NCBI RefSeq assembly: GCF_000753795.1
Contig: NZ_JPEO01000004.1
Coordinates: 207,706 to 271,705 of the forward strand
Length of the DNA: 64,000 nucleotides
Reading direction: 5' to 3'
Source: Shewanella mangrovi
GTDB lineage: Bacteria; Pseudomonadota; Gammaproteobacteria; Enterobacterales; Shewanellaceae
The notes under the pieces were generated by a model. That model worked only from the letters and a program-made list of their open reading frames with translations, was not told the DNA's origin and did not search any database. Both the position numbers and the translations under genes were made by a program. Below, piece after piece: positions 36,046 through 45,406 of this stretch (positions within the stretch are counted from its first letter, which is position 1; every line of letters starts with the position of its first letter).

Positions 36046-36145
36046 TTTTATTGCCTCTATTAGGTGCTGCAAAATGAGCTTTAATGAGTTTTATTTTGCG
36101 AGGCAATTTTAAATTTTATGGTTAGATGTTAACTAGCTCTTTACT

Positions 36146-36283
36146 ACCTAATAGCCGTTAGGTGTTATTACCTAAGGTATTTATTGAAACACTTTTTAAT
36201 TTATTTAAAACATAGGTTTATTTATAGATTATATAAATGTGAATTATTAAATATAGGTAGTGTTACCTATATTGATTTAGGTA
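36146..36283. promoter_or_regulatory. Cluster of TAGGT/ACCTA operator repeats
   Basis: The divergent intergenic region (36046-36418) is very AT-rich and holds a cluster of TAGGT or ACCTA half-sites: ACCTAA-N6-TTAGGT (36146-36163), TACCTAAGGTA (36169-36179), ATAGGTA-N4-TACCTAT (36253-36270) and TTAGGTA (36277-36283). TACCTAT matches the NarL heptamer consensus (TACYNMT). They are the best candidates for binding by the LuxR-type regulator encoded at 37863. Confidence 0.6.
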
Positions 36284-36418
36284 TTCGCAGTTAATAGATT
36301 TTAAAGTTTTAAAAATTGCGTTACAGATATGTGATTCAATTCTCAAATGAACTTTTACCCAAAAGGCATTTACTGGCGCACGTAGTAAACTCCGTAGCAT
36401 TTAAGAGCATGATGATAT

Positions 36419-37843
36419 GTGAGTGAACGTATGCATTACATTAAGCAAACAGCGCAGGAAGAGTATGGCCTAAGGCATAAGTATAATGACCTGTTAGCGT
36501 CTCATGAACGCTATCGGCTGATGTTTGATCATATTCCGTTGGCTTATATGTCAATGAATGTGAATGCCATTATTATCGATTCAAATAATGCATTTAGTGA
36601 ACTCACCGGATATGAGCCGCAAGAAGTATTTGGTCGGCCTTTTTCATTCTTTTTATATAATAAAGCAGATGTTAAATATCATTTAGAAGTGACCTTTCCT
36701 GATTTTAGATGTTCAGGCCGAGCACGCAGTATTCCGTGGAAATTACGCCATAAGACTGGTCGTGAAATATACGTAATGGTGCATGGAAATGTGCGTTATG
36801 ACCAAGACGGTAGCTTTATTCAAACTCACTGCTTAATTGTCGATGTGACAGAAGAATATCGAGCAAAGCAGGAATGCCAAAAGGCAGAATCAAAAGCGCA
36901 GTTAATTCTTGATGTTATCTCTGAGCGAGTGACTTTCCACGATAAACACCACAACATTCTGTGGGCCAATAAGATTGCCCGTAATGATGATAATCGTGAT
37001 TGTCAGGACGAGCGCGATTGCTGTGTCAATCATCAGCAAACCTGCGATAAGTGTCCGGTAATGAAGGTATTTAACCATCATGAGCCAGCGTTTGGCGAAT
37101 TGCAAAGTCATGGTCGTTTACTGCAGATCTCGGCTTATCCGGTATTTAATGCGGCAGGCAGTCTTGATGGTGTCGTGCAGGTTGCCCGGGATATTACTGA
37201 GCGGCGCAGTCTAGAGCGTGAAATTTTGCGGCTCAGCAGTAATGAGCGGCAGCGCATCGGGCGTGATCTACATGATGGCCTAGGGCAGGAGCTGACCGGA
37301 CTCAGCTTTCTCAGCAGTGCCTTAGCTAATCAACTAGCGGGGAAAGATGAGGCGTTGGAAGCGCTATCAAGCAAAATTGTCGACAGTATTGGCCGCGCGC
37401 GTAAACGCATGTACAACGTGTTGCAGGGCTTAAACCATATTCCCGACGGACCTGATGGTCTCAGCCGTGCATTTGAATGTTTAGCCAAGTCAGTGACCGA
37501 ACTGTTTGGTACGCAGTGCCATTTTCAGCAGCATGGTGAGTTGCAGATTGAAGACGCCGTGTTATGCGCTCATCTGTACAATATCGTCAATGAGTCGGTG
37601 AATAACGCGCTGAAGTACAGCGGTTGTCAGCGCATTGATATTACCATCGATGCCCACCCTGAGCGGCTATCAGCAATTATTAAAGATGACGGTTGTGGTA
37701 TCGATAATTCCGTCCCAAGAGCTGGCGCTATGGGCCTCAAAATTATGCAGTATCGTGCCTCTATGCTAAATGCAGAGTTGCAGATCAACTCGAGTGAGCA
37801 GGGTACCAGCATTTGCTGCGAAGTGCCGTTAGCGGCCAACTAA
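36419..37843 (+). CDS. PAS-containing NarX-type histidine kinase
   Basis: A soluble 474-residue kinase without membrane segments. It has two PAS domains (starting near LMFDHIPLAYMSMN and LILDVISERVTF), a HisKA_3 dimerisation segment ERQRIGRDLHDGLGQE with the phosphorylated His, and a GHKL ATPase domain (NESVNNALKYS, IKDDGCGID). The second PAS contains a Cys cluster (CCVNHQQTCDKCP), which may bind a metal or respond to redox state. The start is GTG 36419 or ATG 36431. It lies 19 bases before its response regulator and diverges from the tetraheme/flavin reductase operon, so it likely controls that operon. Confidence 0.88.
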   Translation: MSERMHYIKQTAQEEYGLRHKYNDLLASHERYRLMFDHIPLAYMSMNVNAIIIDSNNAFSELTGYEPQEVFGRPFSFFLYNKADVKYHLEVTFPDFRCSGRARSIPWKLRHKTGREIYVMVHGNVRYDQDGSFIQTHCLIVDVTEEYRAKQECQKAESKAQLILDVISERVTFHDKHHNILWANKIARNDDNRDCQDERDCCVNHQQTCDKCPVMKVFNHHEPAFGELQSHGRLLQISAYPVFNAAGSLDGVVQVARDITERRSLEREILRLSSNERQRIGRDLHDGLGQELTGLSFLSSALANQLAGKDEALEALSSKIVDSIGRARKRMYNVLQGLNHIPDGPDGLSRAFECLAKSVTELFGTQCHFQQHGELQIEDAVLCAHLYNIVNESVNNALKYSGCQRIDITIDAHPERLSAIIKDDGCGIDNSVPRAGAMGLKIMQYRASMLNAELQINSSEQGTSICCEVPLAAN

Positions 37844-37862
37844 CTGTTGCGGTAACAGAATT

Positions 37863-38519
37863 ATGACCACTAAAACTAACATTCTATTGGTGGACGACCA
37901 CGCCATCGTTCGCGAAGGCTTATCTAGTTTAATTGAGCAACACCAAGGCTTTTTGGTGTCAGCACAGGCGGAGAGTGTTGAAAATGCCTTAGCATTGTTG
38001 CAGCGACAGACGTTTGATATCGCAATTGTCGATCTGTCTCTGAATAAGCAAAACGGCTTAGATTTGGTCAAGGATATCACCCGTCAATATCCAGAGACGC
38101 GGGTGTTAGTCTTTTCTATGCACCCTGAGGAGATCTATGCCGAACGCGCCTTGCGGGCAGGTGCTAAAGGCTATTTGATGAAAAGTGAGTCTCCAGAAAC
38201 CTTGCTGGTGGCGATTAATAAGTTGCTTGATGGCATGGTGTATCTCAGCGATCGCATGACCAAAATGCTGCTGGGTAATGCCATGGCATCAGGCAAACAG
38301 CGCACTGCAACATCGTTTGGTGTGCAGGCATTAAGTGATCGCGAGCTGGAAATCTTTACGCTGGTCGGTAAAGGGCATCCGAGTAAAGAGATTGCGCTGC
38401 GGTTGAGGCTCAGCGTAAAAACGGTTGATGCAGTGCGGCAAAATATAAAAAACAAACTCGGTTTTCAATGCGCGAGCGAGCTGGTTAAGTTTGCTATTGA
38501 ATATGCCAATTCTCTGTAG
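37863..38519 (+). CDS. NarL/FixJ-type response regulator
   Basis: A 218-residue regulator. The receiver has LLVDDHAIVREG, phosphoacceptor Asp in IVDLSLNKQNG and Lys in GYLMKSES; the C-terminal LuxR-type helix-turn-helix reads LSDRELEIFTLVGKGHPSKEI and onward. It is the partner of the upstream kinase. The TAGGT/ACCTA repeats at 36146-36283 are its likely targets. A terminator follows. Confidence 0.92.
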   Translation: MTTKTNILLVDDHAIVREGLSSLIEQHQGFLVSAQAESVENALALLQRQTFDIAIVDLSLNKQNGLDLVKDITRQYPETRVLVFSMHPEEIYAERALRAGAKGYLMKSESPETLLVAINKLLDGMVYLSDRMTKMLLGNAMASGKQRTATSFGVQALSDRELEIFTLVGKGHPSKEIALRLRLSVKTVDAVRQNIKNKLGFQCASELVKFAIEYANSL

Positions 38520-38534
38520 TCTGACAGGTATGAA

Positions 38535-38561
38535 AAAGGGAGCATCAGGCTCCCTTTTGTT
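38535..38561 (+). terminator. Intrinsic terminator after the response regulator gene
   Basis: AAAGGGAGC and GCTCCCTTT form a stem around the loop ATCAG, followed by a T-rich tract. It separates the two-component system from the convergent PepSY operon. Confidence 0.85.
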
Positions 38562-38579
38562 TTTTATCGATGGACTGGC

Positions 38580-39050
38580 TTAACCTGCTAACCAGTCTGC
38601 AGGAACTGGCCAAGAAACCGTATGTTGCTCGCCTTGCCAGCTCTCTATCGTCAGCCAAATACGGTCGGCGTCGCTGATATATTCAGGGGTTAATGCGTGC
38701 ACATGTTGGCCATAGCGACTGCCATGCAAAATACCTAAATCACCATCCTGCAGGGTGGTAAAGGACAACGGTGCCGGACCAATACTCATAAAAGCTTGGC
38801 GAATATCATCTGGATTACCTTGATGAAATAACACCATAAAGTCTTTGATGTAGGCGCCGTCGTGTTGATACGGCTGCGCTAAATCTAACGGCATCGGCGC
38901 CACTTGGTAAGCGCCAATTTGTTGCTGCGACAAGCTTGCCGGAAACGATGGATGCAAAGCTTGATACAGAAAATACACTGGCAGCAGCAATAGTAAGCCG
39001 CTTAATTTGAATTTAGTACGATGCCAAAAGGTTGCTTTTACGCGGGCCAT
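38580..39050 (-). CDS. Membrane-anchored protein encoded with PepSY gene, function unknown
   Basis: A 156-residue protein with one N-terminal membrane segment (LSGLLLLLPVYFLYQ) and a periplasmic remainder. Residues LGILHGSRYGQHVHAL and DRIWLTIESWQGEQHT suggest a small beta-rich domain. I do not recognise the family. Its ATG overlaps the stop of the PepSY gene (TAATG), so the two are translated together, and the Fur-like site upstream implies a role in iron acquisition. Confidence 0.75.
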   Translation of the reverse strand: MARVKATFWHRTKFKLSGLLLLLPVYFLYQALHPSFPASLSQQQIGAYQVAPMPLDLAQPYQHDGAYIKDFMVLFHQGNPDDIRQAFMSIGPAPLSFTTLQDGDLGILHGSRYGQHVHALTPEYISDADRIWLTIESWQGEQHTVSWPVPADWLAG

Positions 39051-40210
39051 TAACGAGATTCTCCTGTGGCATGTGCTAACGGCGCGGGGCGAGCAGCCTT
39101 AGCTTGCTGACGAGATTTAAGTAAGCGTTTGCTCCACATTAAAAAGCCGGTAATCGACATGCCGGTGAGCAGAGTGCCAAACAAGAACCAGATGAGTTTG
39201 GTCCAGAGGCCGCCAATGTTGCCGTAATGCAGTGGGTCGACGACATGCATGACGGTCTGCACAGCGTTCATTGCATCAGGGGCCAGTTGCTGGCTGATGT
39301 TGCCGCGCCAAGGATTGACCGACACCTGATAAGCATATTGGTCAAACAGCGGATTCGCGCCACTGCCATAGAGATGATAGTTGTCACGATTGTGTTCTGG
39401 CAGTGCGATATAACTCGGCTTAAAGTCAGGATATAACTGTTTAGCAGTGTGCAGCGCTTGCGCTAACGACACCGGAAACTGCTCAGGCTTTGTTGACGGC
39501 AATTCGCTGACGGCCACTAACGGGGCATGCGGTTCCACTTCAATATCGTTATGCAGTAATACGCCTTGTACCAGATACCACAAGCTGGTGAGACTGATGA
39601 TCACCATAAACCAAATTGACCAAACGCCAGCGGTACGATGCAGATCTGCCAGCAGCGTTTTTGCGCCTTGATTTATGCGTATTTTCGGTTGAGTAAAGGC
39701 TTTCCAAAACTGCTTGTAGATCATCAAGCCACTGACTAACGCACCGAGCATCACAAAGCCCATCGCGCTCACAAGATAGTAACCAACACTGTAGTTATGT
39801 TGCCACGGAAACAGCAGCCAGCCATGTAGCGTCCGCATAAAACCAATAAAGGTAAGACCATGATTAATCTCCTGGATTTCACCGGTATATTGATTTACAT
39901 AAGCGATAGCTGCGGGCACGTTTTGGTCGCTGAATAACACGGCCGTGATGAGGTAAGGTTCATATTGCAATACGGTACTGATATCGGCGGTTGGATGCGC
40001 TGTTTGCACTATCTGCGTCAGTTCAGCAGCACTTTTCTCAGGTAAGTTATTCGGGTTCAGCGCGCGCGCATTGGGATTGGTCAGCCAAGTGAGTTCGTGG
40101 CTAACGGCAGCGATAGTGCCGGTTAAACAGATAAAGCAAAACAATACCCAAATAGGTAGCGAGCACCAGCCATGAAATGAGAACCAAAAGCGGTTGGATA
40201 ACTTACGCAT
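39050..40210 (-). CDS. PepSY-associated transmembrane protein
   Basis: A 386-residue inner-membrane protein of the PepSY_TM family, often linked to siderophore or heme iron uptake and thought to act as a reductase in the periplasm. It has an N-terminal helix with WFSFHGWCSLPIW, the family HGWLLFPWQHN motif, a conserved DLHRTAGVWSIWFM segment, and four predicted helices in all, ending in a basic tail. The ATG at 40210 follows GGAGA. A Fur-box-like sequence lies about 40 bases upstream. Confidence 0.87.
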   Translation of the reverse strand: MRKLSNRFWFSFHGWCSLPIWVLFCFICLTGTIAAVSHELTWLTNPNARALNPNNLPEKSAAELTQIVQTAHPTADISTVLQYEPYLITAVLFSDQNVPAAIAYVNQYTGEIQEINHGLTFIGFMRTLHGWLLFPWQHNYSVGYYLVSAMGFVMLGALVSGLMIYKQFWKAFTQPKIRINQGAKTLLADLHRTAGVWSIWFMVIISLTSLWYLVQGVLLHNDIEVEPHAPLVAVSELPSTKPEQFPVSLAQALHTAKQLYPDFKPSYIALPEHNRDNYHLYGSGANPLFDQYAYQVSVNPWRGNISQQLAPDAMNAVQTVMHVVDPLHYGNIGGLWTKLIWFLFGTLLTGMSITGFLMWSKRLLKSRQQAKAARPAPLAHATGESR

Positions 40211-40245
40211 GCCAATCTCCTAAAACAAGAATAGCGGATGCTAAT

Positions 40246-40268
40246 ACAAATGATAAACGTTATCAATA
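40246..40268. promoter_or_regulatory. Fur box before the PepSY operon
   Basis: AAATGATAAACGTTATCAATA resembles the Fur consensus GATAATGATAATCATTATC and contains the symmetric core GATAA-N2-TTATC. It lies between the divergent PepSY gene and the S9 peptidase gene, nearer to PepSY. Confidence 0.72.
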
Positions 40269-40485
40269 TATAGGTGGCGTAAGTGTGCACTAAGGCGAGG
40301 CATTTTGTCAGGCCGATGGCGTTAACCCGTTTGCTATTAGCGCTTTGTCGCTTTGTGAGATATATCGTGCGACCTTTGTGAATTGTATGATAATTTTGTT
40401 ACTGCTTACTTAAAGCACGCAGAATCAATCACAACATAAAAGGAGCTGCCGGCTTATTGTCTGAGTTGTAGTTGGGGCAGGGAAT

Positions 40486-42435
40486 ATGCCAGCAAAAGAT
40501 GCTATGAAAGCACGTTTTCTTCTGGCGCCATTGGCGCTAATTTCACAATGGATGTTAACAACGCCTGCAACTGCGGCCGAAGCCTCTGCGGCTACTGCGC
40601 CACTGTCGGTGGAGTCTTATGGCAGTCTGCCATTCTTGAGCCAATTCGATTTATCACCTGACGGCCAACGTTTGGCCTATGTGCAAAATCAACACGGGCA
40701 ATTAACCTTGGTGGTTTATGACCTCAATACCAAGCAGCGTGATTACGTGGTGCAGTCGGATAACCTTAAAGTGTTTTTTAACGGCTATGAGTGGGCCAAC
40801 AATCATACGCTGTTAGTGCATGTCCGCGATGTGCGCGGCGAATGGGGCGTCAGTTATAACATCACTCGTTTGATGACCTATGATGTCACCGGTGACCGTA
40901 AGCTTGAGCTCACGGTCAAGCAGCGGGATGGTGAACATGTAGCGCAGTTCCAAGATAACATCATCAGTTTATTGCCTGACGATCCTGATCATGTGCTGAT
41001 GTCGATTGACTATGATCTTGCCACTCAGCCGAGCGTTTATAAGGTTGATATCTACAGCAACAGTCGCGAACAAGTGCAGCGCAATACTCCGTATGTGATT
41101 GATTGGATCGCCGATCGTCAAGGTAAAGTGCGCATTGCAGAAGGACGTGATGAAACCACTTACTTCTATGATCTGATGAAAGATGATAATACCCGCGAGC
41201 GTCTGTTTGAATTTGAGGCGTTTAGTCCGGAAACTGTGGATGTTAAAGGCTTCGGCAAGGACCCCAATATCCTCTACTTTACCGCGTTACATGAGGGCAA
41301 AGACGCACTGTTCCAGATGGATTTAACCACCCGTAAACGTCAGCTTGTCTACGCCGATGGCAAATATGATGTGGCAGGAAATCTGCTCTATTCCGATCAG
41401 ACTGGCGATGTCGCCGGGTTTATGACTACCAACGTTAAAGATAGCCGTGTTTATTGGGACGCAAATTTCCAAAAACTACAGAAGGCGTTAACTAAGGCGA
41501 TCCCCGATGCCTACAATGCAGTGATGGATATGAGCCAAGATGGCAACAAATATCTGCTCTATTCAGAGTCTGCAGAAGACAGTGGCAGTTATTTCATTGG
41601 TGATCGCAAAGCCGGGCAACTGGTGTATATCGGCAGTCGTTATCCCGATGTCACTCCTGAAAAAATGCACAACAAACACAAACTGACCTTTAAAGCGCGT
41701 GATGGCCTTGAGTTAGAAGCGTATCTGACTTTGCCAGCCGATTTTAAAAAGGGCGCTGCTGCACCAACCATAGTGCTGCCTCACGGTGGGCCAATGTCGC
41801 GCGATGATGACAGCTTTGATTATTGGAGCCAGTATTTCGCTGAGCAGGGTTATATCGTGTTCCAACCTAACTTCCGCGGTTCTGTTGGGTATGGTTATGA
41901 TTTTGCCATGGCCGCGATGCAGAAGTGGGGCCAAGAGATGCAGGATGATCTGCAAGATGCGGCGCACTATCTGGTAGATAACCAATACACGGATGGTCAA
42001 CATACCTGTATTGTGGGCGCTAGCTACGGCGGTTATGCGGCGCTGATGGGGGTAGCCAAATATCCACAAGACTTCAAGTGTGCCGCCAGTTTTGGTGGAG
42101 TGAGTGATCTTGCTTATCTGGTCAGTCAGGCGCGTTTCTTTACCAACGCTGATGTGGTGCGTAAGCAGTTTGGCCGTGATGCTGAAAAGCTAGATGCAGC
42201 CTCGCCCATCACCTATGCGAAACAAATCAATCGGCCTGTCTTGTTGATCCATGGCAGTGACGACAATGTGGTGTCGGTAAAACACAGCAAGTATATGGAC
42301 AGTGCGTTAGAAAGCGCCGATAAAGATGTGCAGTTCATTGAGTTAGAGTATGGTGACCATCACCTGTCAAATCAGGAACATCGGTTGAAAACCTTGGCGG
42401 CAATTAAGTCGTTTTTGGATAAAAACCTGCATTAG
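40486..42435 (+). CDS. S9 family peptidase (prolyl-oligopeptidase type), catalytically intact
   Basis: A 649-residue exported peptidase with a signal peptide ending TPATAAEA, an N-terminal beta-propeller ([14 protein letters not shown] repeats) and a C-terminal alpha/beta hydrolase domain. The catalytic triad is complete: Ser in [12 protein letters not shown] (about residue 513), Asp in [10 protein letters not shown], and His in [12 protein letters not shown]. It probably digests peptides in the periplasm. ATG 40486 follows AGGG; ATG 40504 would shorten the signal peptide by six residues. It is the closest local paralog of the inactive protein at 7366-9357. Confidence 0.9.
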   Translation: MPAKDAMKARFLLAPLALISQWMLTTPATAAEASAATAPLSVESYGSLPFLSQFDLSPDGQRLAYVQNQHGQLTLVVYDLNTKQRDYVVQSDNLKVFFNGYEWANNHTLLVHVRDVRGEWGVSYNITRLMTYDVTGDRKLELTVKQRDGEHVAQFQDNIISLLPDDPDHVLMSIDYDLATQPSVYKVDIYSNSREQVQRNTPYVIDWIADRQGKVRIAEGRDETTYFYDLMKDDNTRERLFEFEAFSPETVDVKGFGKDPNILYFTALHEGKDALFQMDLTTRKRQLVYADGKYDVAGNLLYSDQTGDVAGFMTTNVKDSRVYWDANFQKLQKALTKAIPDAYNAVMDMSQDGNKYLLYSESAEDSGSYFIGDRKAGQLVYIGSRYPDVTPEKMHNKHKLTFKARDGLELEAYLTLPADFKKGAAAPTIVLPHGGPMSRDDDSFDYWSQYFAEQGYIVFQPNFRGSVGYGYDFAMAAMQKWGQEMQDDLQDAAHYLVDNQYTDGQHTCIVGASYGGYAALMGVAKYPQDFKCAASFGGVSDLAYLVSQARFFTNADVVRKQFGRDAEKLDAASPITYAKQINRPVLLIHGSDDNVVSVKHSKYMDSALESADKDVQFIELEYGDHHLSNQEHRLKTLAAIKSFLDKNLH

Positions 42436-42468
42436 CCATTGGCTACTATTCCGCAGTATCATGTAGTG

Positions 42469-42494
42469 AAAAGCCGATGTTATGTCGGCTTTTT
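42469..42494 (+). terminator. Intrinsic terminator after the S9 peptidase gene
   Basis: AAAGCCGA and TCGGCTTT form a stem with a seven-base loop, followed by TTTTTT. It ends the peptidase transcript about 25 bases before the mtgA start. Confidence 0.85.
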
Positions 42495-42518
42495 TATGCC
42501 GATAGGAGACGCATTCAC

Positions 42519-43199
42519 ATGGGAAAAAGTATCACACGTTGGTTAGTCAAGCTGTTGCTGACGGCGCTGCTGATCTCAATTGTACCTGTGATCACATTGC
42601 GTTTTCTGGACCCTCCTACCTGGATGTGGCGTATTGCGCATCAGATTTCTCCGCCCACACCCGTAACGCAAGTGTCGCAACAGTGGCGCTCACTGAGTCA
42701 GATTTCGCCTAATTTACAGTTGGCGGTCATGGCCAGCGAAGATCAGCGTTTTCCAGAGCACTTTGGTTTTGATTTTAAACAGATCAGTGATGCCATCGCC
42801 GATGCAAAAAAAGGTGAGGGCTTACGGGGCGCAAGTACCATCAGCCAGCAAACGGCAAAAAATCTGTTTATGTGGCCATCGCGCAGCTTTGTGCGTAAAG
42901 GTTTTGAAGCCTGGTTCACCTTGTTGATTGAGTTGTGCTGGAATAAGCAGCGAATTCTGGAGGTCTACCTTAATGTGGTTGAGTTCGGCCCCGGTATTTA
43001 TGGCGCTGAAGCTGCGGCGCAGCACTATTTCCATAAATCGGCCGCTAAGCTTACGGCCTATGAAGCGGCGTCGTTAGCGGCTCTTTTGCCTAATCCGTGG
43101 AAGCTGCGTCTCGGCTCGCGCTATATTCAACAACGCAGCGAATGGATTCGGCAACAGATGCGGCAACTGGGTCAAGTTACGCTCAAGCAGTTAGATTGA
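42519..43199 (+). CDS. mtgA: Monofunctional peptidoglycan transglycosylase MtgA
   Basis: Polymerises lipid II into glycan strands at the periplasmic face of the inner membrane. The 226 residues have one N-terminal membrane anchor ([19 protein letters not shown]) and a GT51 domain with [14 protein letters not shown] (catalytic Glu), [28 protein letters not shown] and [15 protein letters not shown]. There is no penicillin-binding domain. The ATG at 42519 follows GGAG; a frame from 42477 runs through the preceding terminator and is unlikely. Confidence 0.95.
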   Translation: MGKSITRWLVKLLLTALLISIVPVITLRFLDPPTWMWRIAHQISPPTPVTQVSQQWRSLSQISPNLQLAVMASEDQRFPEHFGFDFKQISDAIADAKKGEGLRGASTISQQTAKNLFMWPSRSFVRKGFEAWFTLLIELCWNKQRILEVYLNVVEFGPGIYGAEAAAQHYFHKSAAKLTAYEAASLAALLPNPWKLRLGSRYIQQRSEWIRQQMRQLGQVTLKQLD

Positions 43200-43366
43200 G
43201 CGGTACGGCAACTAGGCATGATTGACGGGGCATTATTGAGGGGAAAAGCGCTGAAGCCTATGTAACATGCGCTCGTTCCTATCATTCACCACAACGGTCA
43301 GGTTGATGTAGAAGGCATTTTGTTTAATAGCAAAGACCGCTCAGCGTTGCTACGAATGAACAAGCT

Positions 43367-43960
43367 TTAGGGTGTGATGATGTTTAGGCTTTCCACCCAG
43401 ATCAATTCACAGGCGCCACTGCCAGTATCCTCACGTGTCAGTGAACTTCGCCAGCGCCAGCCATCAGTACTCGACGCATTGACCAAGCTGCCATTGATTT
43501 CCACCAGATCGCCTTTGCGAACTCGACCAAGCGTCTTTTTTACCATAGCGTTAGCAGGGATCAGATGCATATTGGCACTATGGGTTTCGATTTCACGTCG
43601 TGGTATCGGCAACGACGCGGTGCGCCAGAAATAAAATCGTCCTGATTGGGAGATTTCAATATGCTCCAGCACCGCTTCATCGGACATGTTACCCCAGCCC
43701 AATGCCAGATCGACCGGCGACAGATCCGCTTCTCGTCCTAAATAATAGTTTTCCCGCGACAACACCTTGGCCTTAATGGCGAAGTTGGCGACCTCTTGGA
43801 TTGCATAGCCATCAACACTATGGATAACCGGTGACTCGATGCTCGTTTGCTGCGGTAGCTCACTGACCGTCACTCCTGGCCCCAGCGTCACTTGCACGCG
43901 GTGGTGATAAATCTGCCAAGCGGCACCAGCAATGATTAGAAATAGCAGTAATTTTTTCAT
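43367..43960 (-). CDS. Membrane-anchored protein of unknown function
   Basis: A 197-residue protein with a single N-terminal membrane helix (KLLLFLIIAGAAWQIY) followed by a periplasmic domain. DLALGWGNMSDEAVLEHI and VRKGDLVEINGSL suggest a small beta-rich fold, possibly OB-like. I do not recognise the family with certainty; similar sequences seem to occur in other gammaproteobacteria as hypothetical proteins. The ATG at 43960 starts the signal/anchor cleanly. It is a single gene between mtgA and an FKBP gene. Confidence 0.75.
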   Translation of the reverse strand: MKKLLLFLIIAGAAWQIYHHRVQVTLGPGVTVSELPQQTSIESPVIHSVDGYAIQEVANFAIKAKVLSRENYYLGREADLSPVDLALGWGNMSDEAVLEHIEISQSGRFYFWRTASLPIPRREIETHSANMHLIPANAMVKKTLGRVRKGDLVEINGSLVNASSTDGWRWRSSLTREDTGSGACELIWVESLNIITP

Positions 43961-44075
43961 CGGTTACTCGGTTTCACTTAACTTTAACTCATGGCGCTGC
44001 GGCGTAGTCCCATACCAAGTTCTTGTAATTTTTTTTTAATAGAACGCTAATATGGGCATGAGTCGACGGGGTAAC

Positions 44076-44507
44076 TTAGCTAAAGTCCACCAGTCTGACA
44101 TCCATCCACATCACCGCATTGGGGCCGATTTTGCCGCCGTTGCCTTTACGTCCCCAGGCTAAATCGGGCGGGATCACAAACTCATAGCGCGCGCCTTTAC
44201 TCATCATCATCAAGCCTTCTTGCAGCCCTTCAATGCCTTCGGCAAGCGCAAATTCTTCCGGTAAGCCTTTACGATAGGTGTCGTCAATCACGCTGCCATC
44301 AGCGAGCAGAATGCGTTGATGAATTTTCACTGTGTCGAACTCGCCCGGCTTGGCACCGTCAGCATCTTCAATCACGCGGAAAAACAGCCCTGAATCTGTT
44401 TCGTTAACACCCGCTTTAGCGGCATATTTTTTGATGAATTCTTCGGTGAGATTTTTGTTGTGGCCTGTAGAGCCTTTGGCGGATTTTTTACTGCTGTTTC
44501 TTGCCAT
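44076..44507 (-). CDS. FKBP-type peptidyl-prolyl isomerase
   Basis: A 143-residue cytoplasmic prolyl isomerase with a basic N-terminal tail (ARNSSKKSAKGSTG) and an FKBP domain. The domain shows DTVKIHQRILLADGSVIDDTY split by a loop, ALAEGIEGLQEGLMMM and YEFVIPPDLAWG. Some of the usual aromatic pocket residues differ (WGRKG in place of YG), so activity may be altered. It has no signal peptide and stands alone. Confidence 0.87.
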   Translation of the reverse strand: MARNSSKKSAKGSTGHNKNLTEEFIKKYAAKAGVNETDSGLFFRVIEDADGAKPGEFDTVKIHQRILLADGSVIDDTYRKGLPEEFALAEGIEGLQEGLMMMSKGARYEFVIPPDLAWGRKGNGGKIGPNAVMWMDVRLVDFS

Positions 44508-44623
44508 GCTATGAGATACCGGGGTTTACGAGCCTAATGCAGGCCCAAATGCGACATAAGGAGGATTTTACCTTGTGATGCAGGCGACTGCACGCCAACA
44601 GCGGTTGGCGTGCGTTGCTAAGC

Positions 44624-45235
44624 TTATTGAAACGCCGGACGTTTCGCTAACAACTGATACCAAGCTGCAATAGAAGGATATTGTTGCATCACTGGTAAGG
44701 TAAGCCGACTTTCGCAGAAGCCGACAAAGATCCACGCGGTGATATCCGCTACAGTAAACTTATCGCCAATGATAAAGGTCGAGCTGCTGAGGTGTTGTTC
44801 CAGCTTAGGTAAAAAGGCTTGCACACGAATTTTGCACTCTTCGCCCCAAGCCGTTATGCATGTCTCGCGGTCTTTATAGACGCCGGAGATATGGCGAAAC
44901 GCCTGAGATGCAGTGTTCAACCCATTAAATTCAATGATGCGGTTCCACATTTCAACTTGGGCGCGCTCCAAAGCACCGTGGCCAAACAGCGAATCTTCAC
45001 TCGGGCTTAGTTCATCAAAGTAGCGGCAAATCGCGATGCTTTCACAAATAAAAGTATCATCGTCGATTTGCAGCGTGGGGACTCTGCCATTGATACTTTT
45101 CTGCTCAAATTCCGGCGTGAGATTTTCACCCGCACGCACATCAACATGCACATGCTCCAGTTCCACACCTAACTCTTTGAGAAAAATGTTGACGCGGTGA
45201 CAGTTGGGCGTTGGTGCCATTTCAAACAGTTTCAT
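44624..45235 (-). CDS. Glutathione S-transferase family protein
   Basis: A 203-residue enzyme with a thioredoxin-like N-terminal domain (KLFEMAPTPNCHRVNIFL, VPTLQIDDDTFICESIAI with the glutathione-binding ES pair) and a helical C-terminal domain ending with FTVADITAWIF, the N-capping motif. The substrate is unknown. I start at the ATG at 45235, behind GAGGGA, since the longer frame from 45301 adds 22 residues that do not belong to the family. Confidence 0.9.
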   Translation of the reverse strand: MKLFEMAPTPNCHRVNIFLKELGVELEHVHVDVRAGENLTPEFEQKSINGRVPTLQIDDDTFICESIAICRYFDELSPSEDSLFGHGALERAQVEMWNRIIEFNGLNTASQAFRHISGVYKDRETCITAWGEECKIRVQAFLPKLEQHLSSSTFIIGDKFTVADITAWIFVGFCESRLTLPVMQQYPSIAAWYQLLAKRPAFQ

Positions 45236-45406
45236 TGCAAGAATTCCCTCGCTTGATGAGATGATGTTTGCACTGTAGTTAGCTTTGCTTATATACGTCA
45301 AGCGCCAATTTTACGGGGGTGATGAGATTGTATTTACCCAGCTGTAACGGTATGTTCTAACGCATCTCATGCATGAGACACTGTATTAAATAAGGATATT
45401 TGACCG

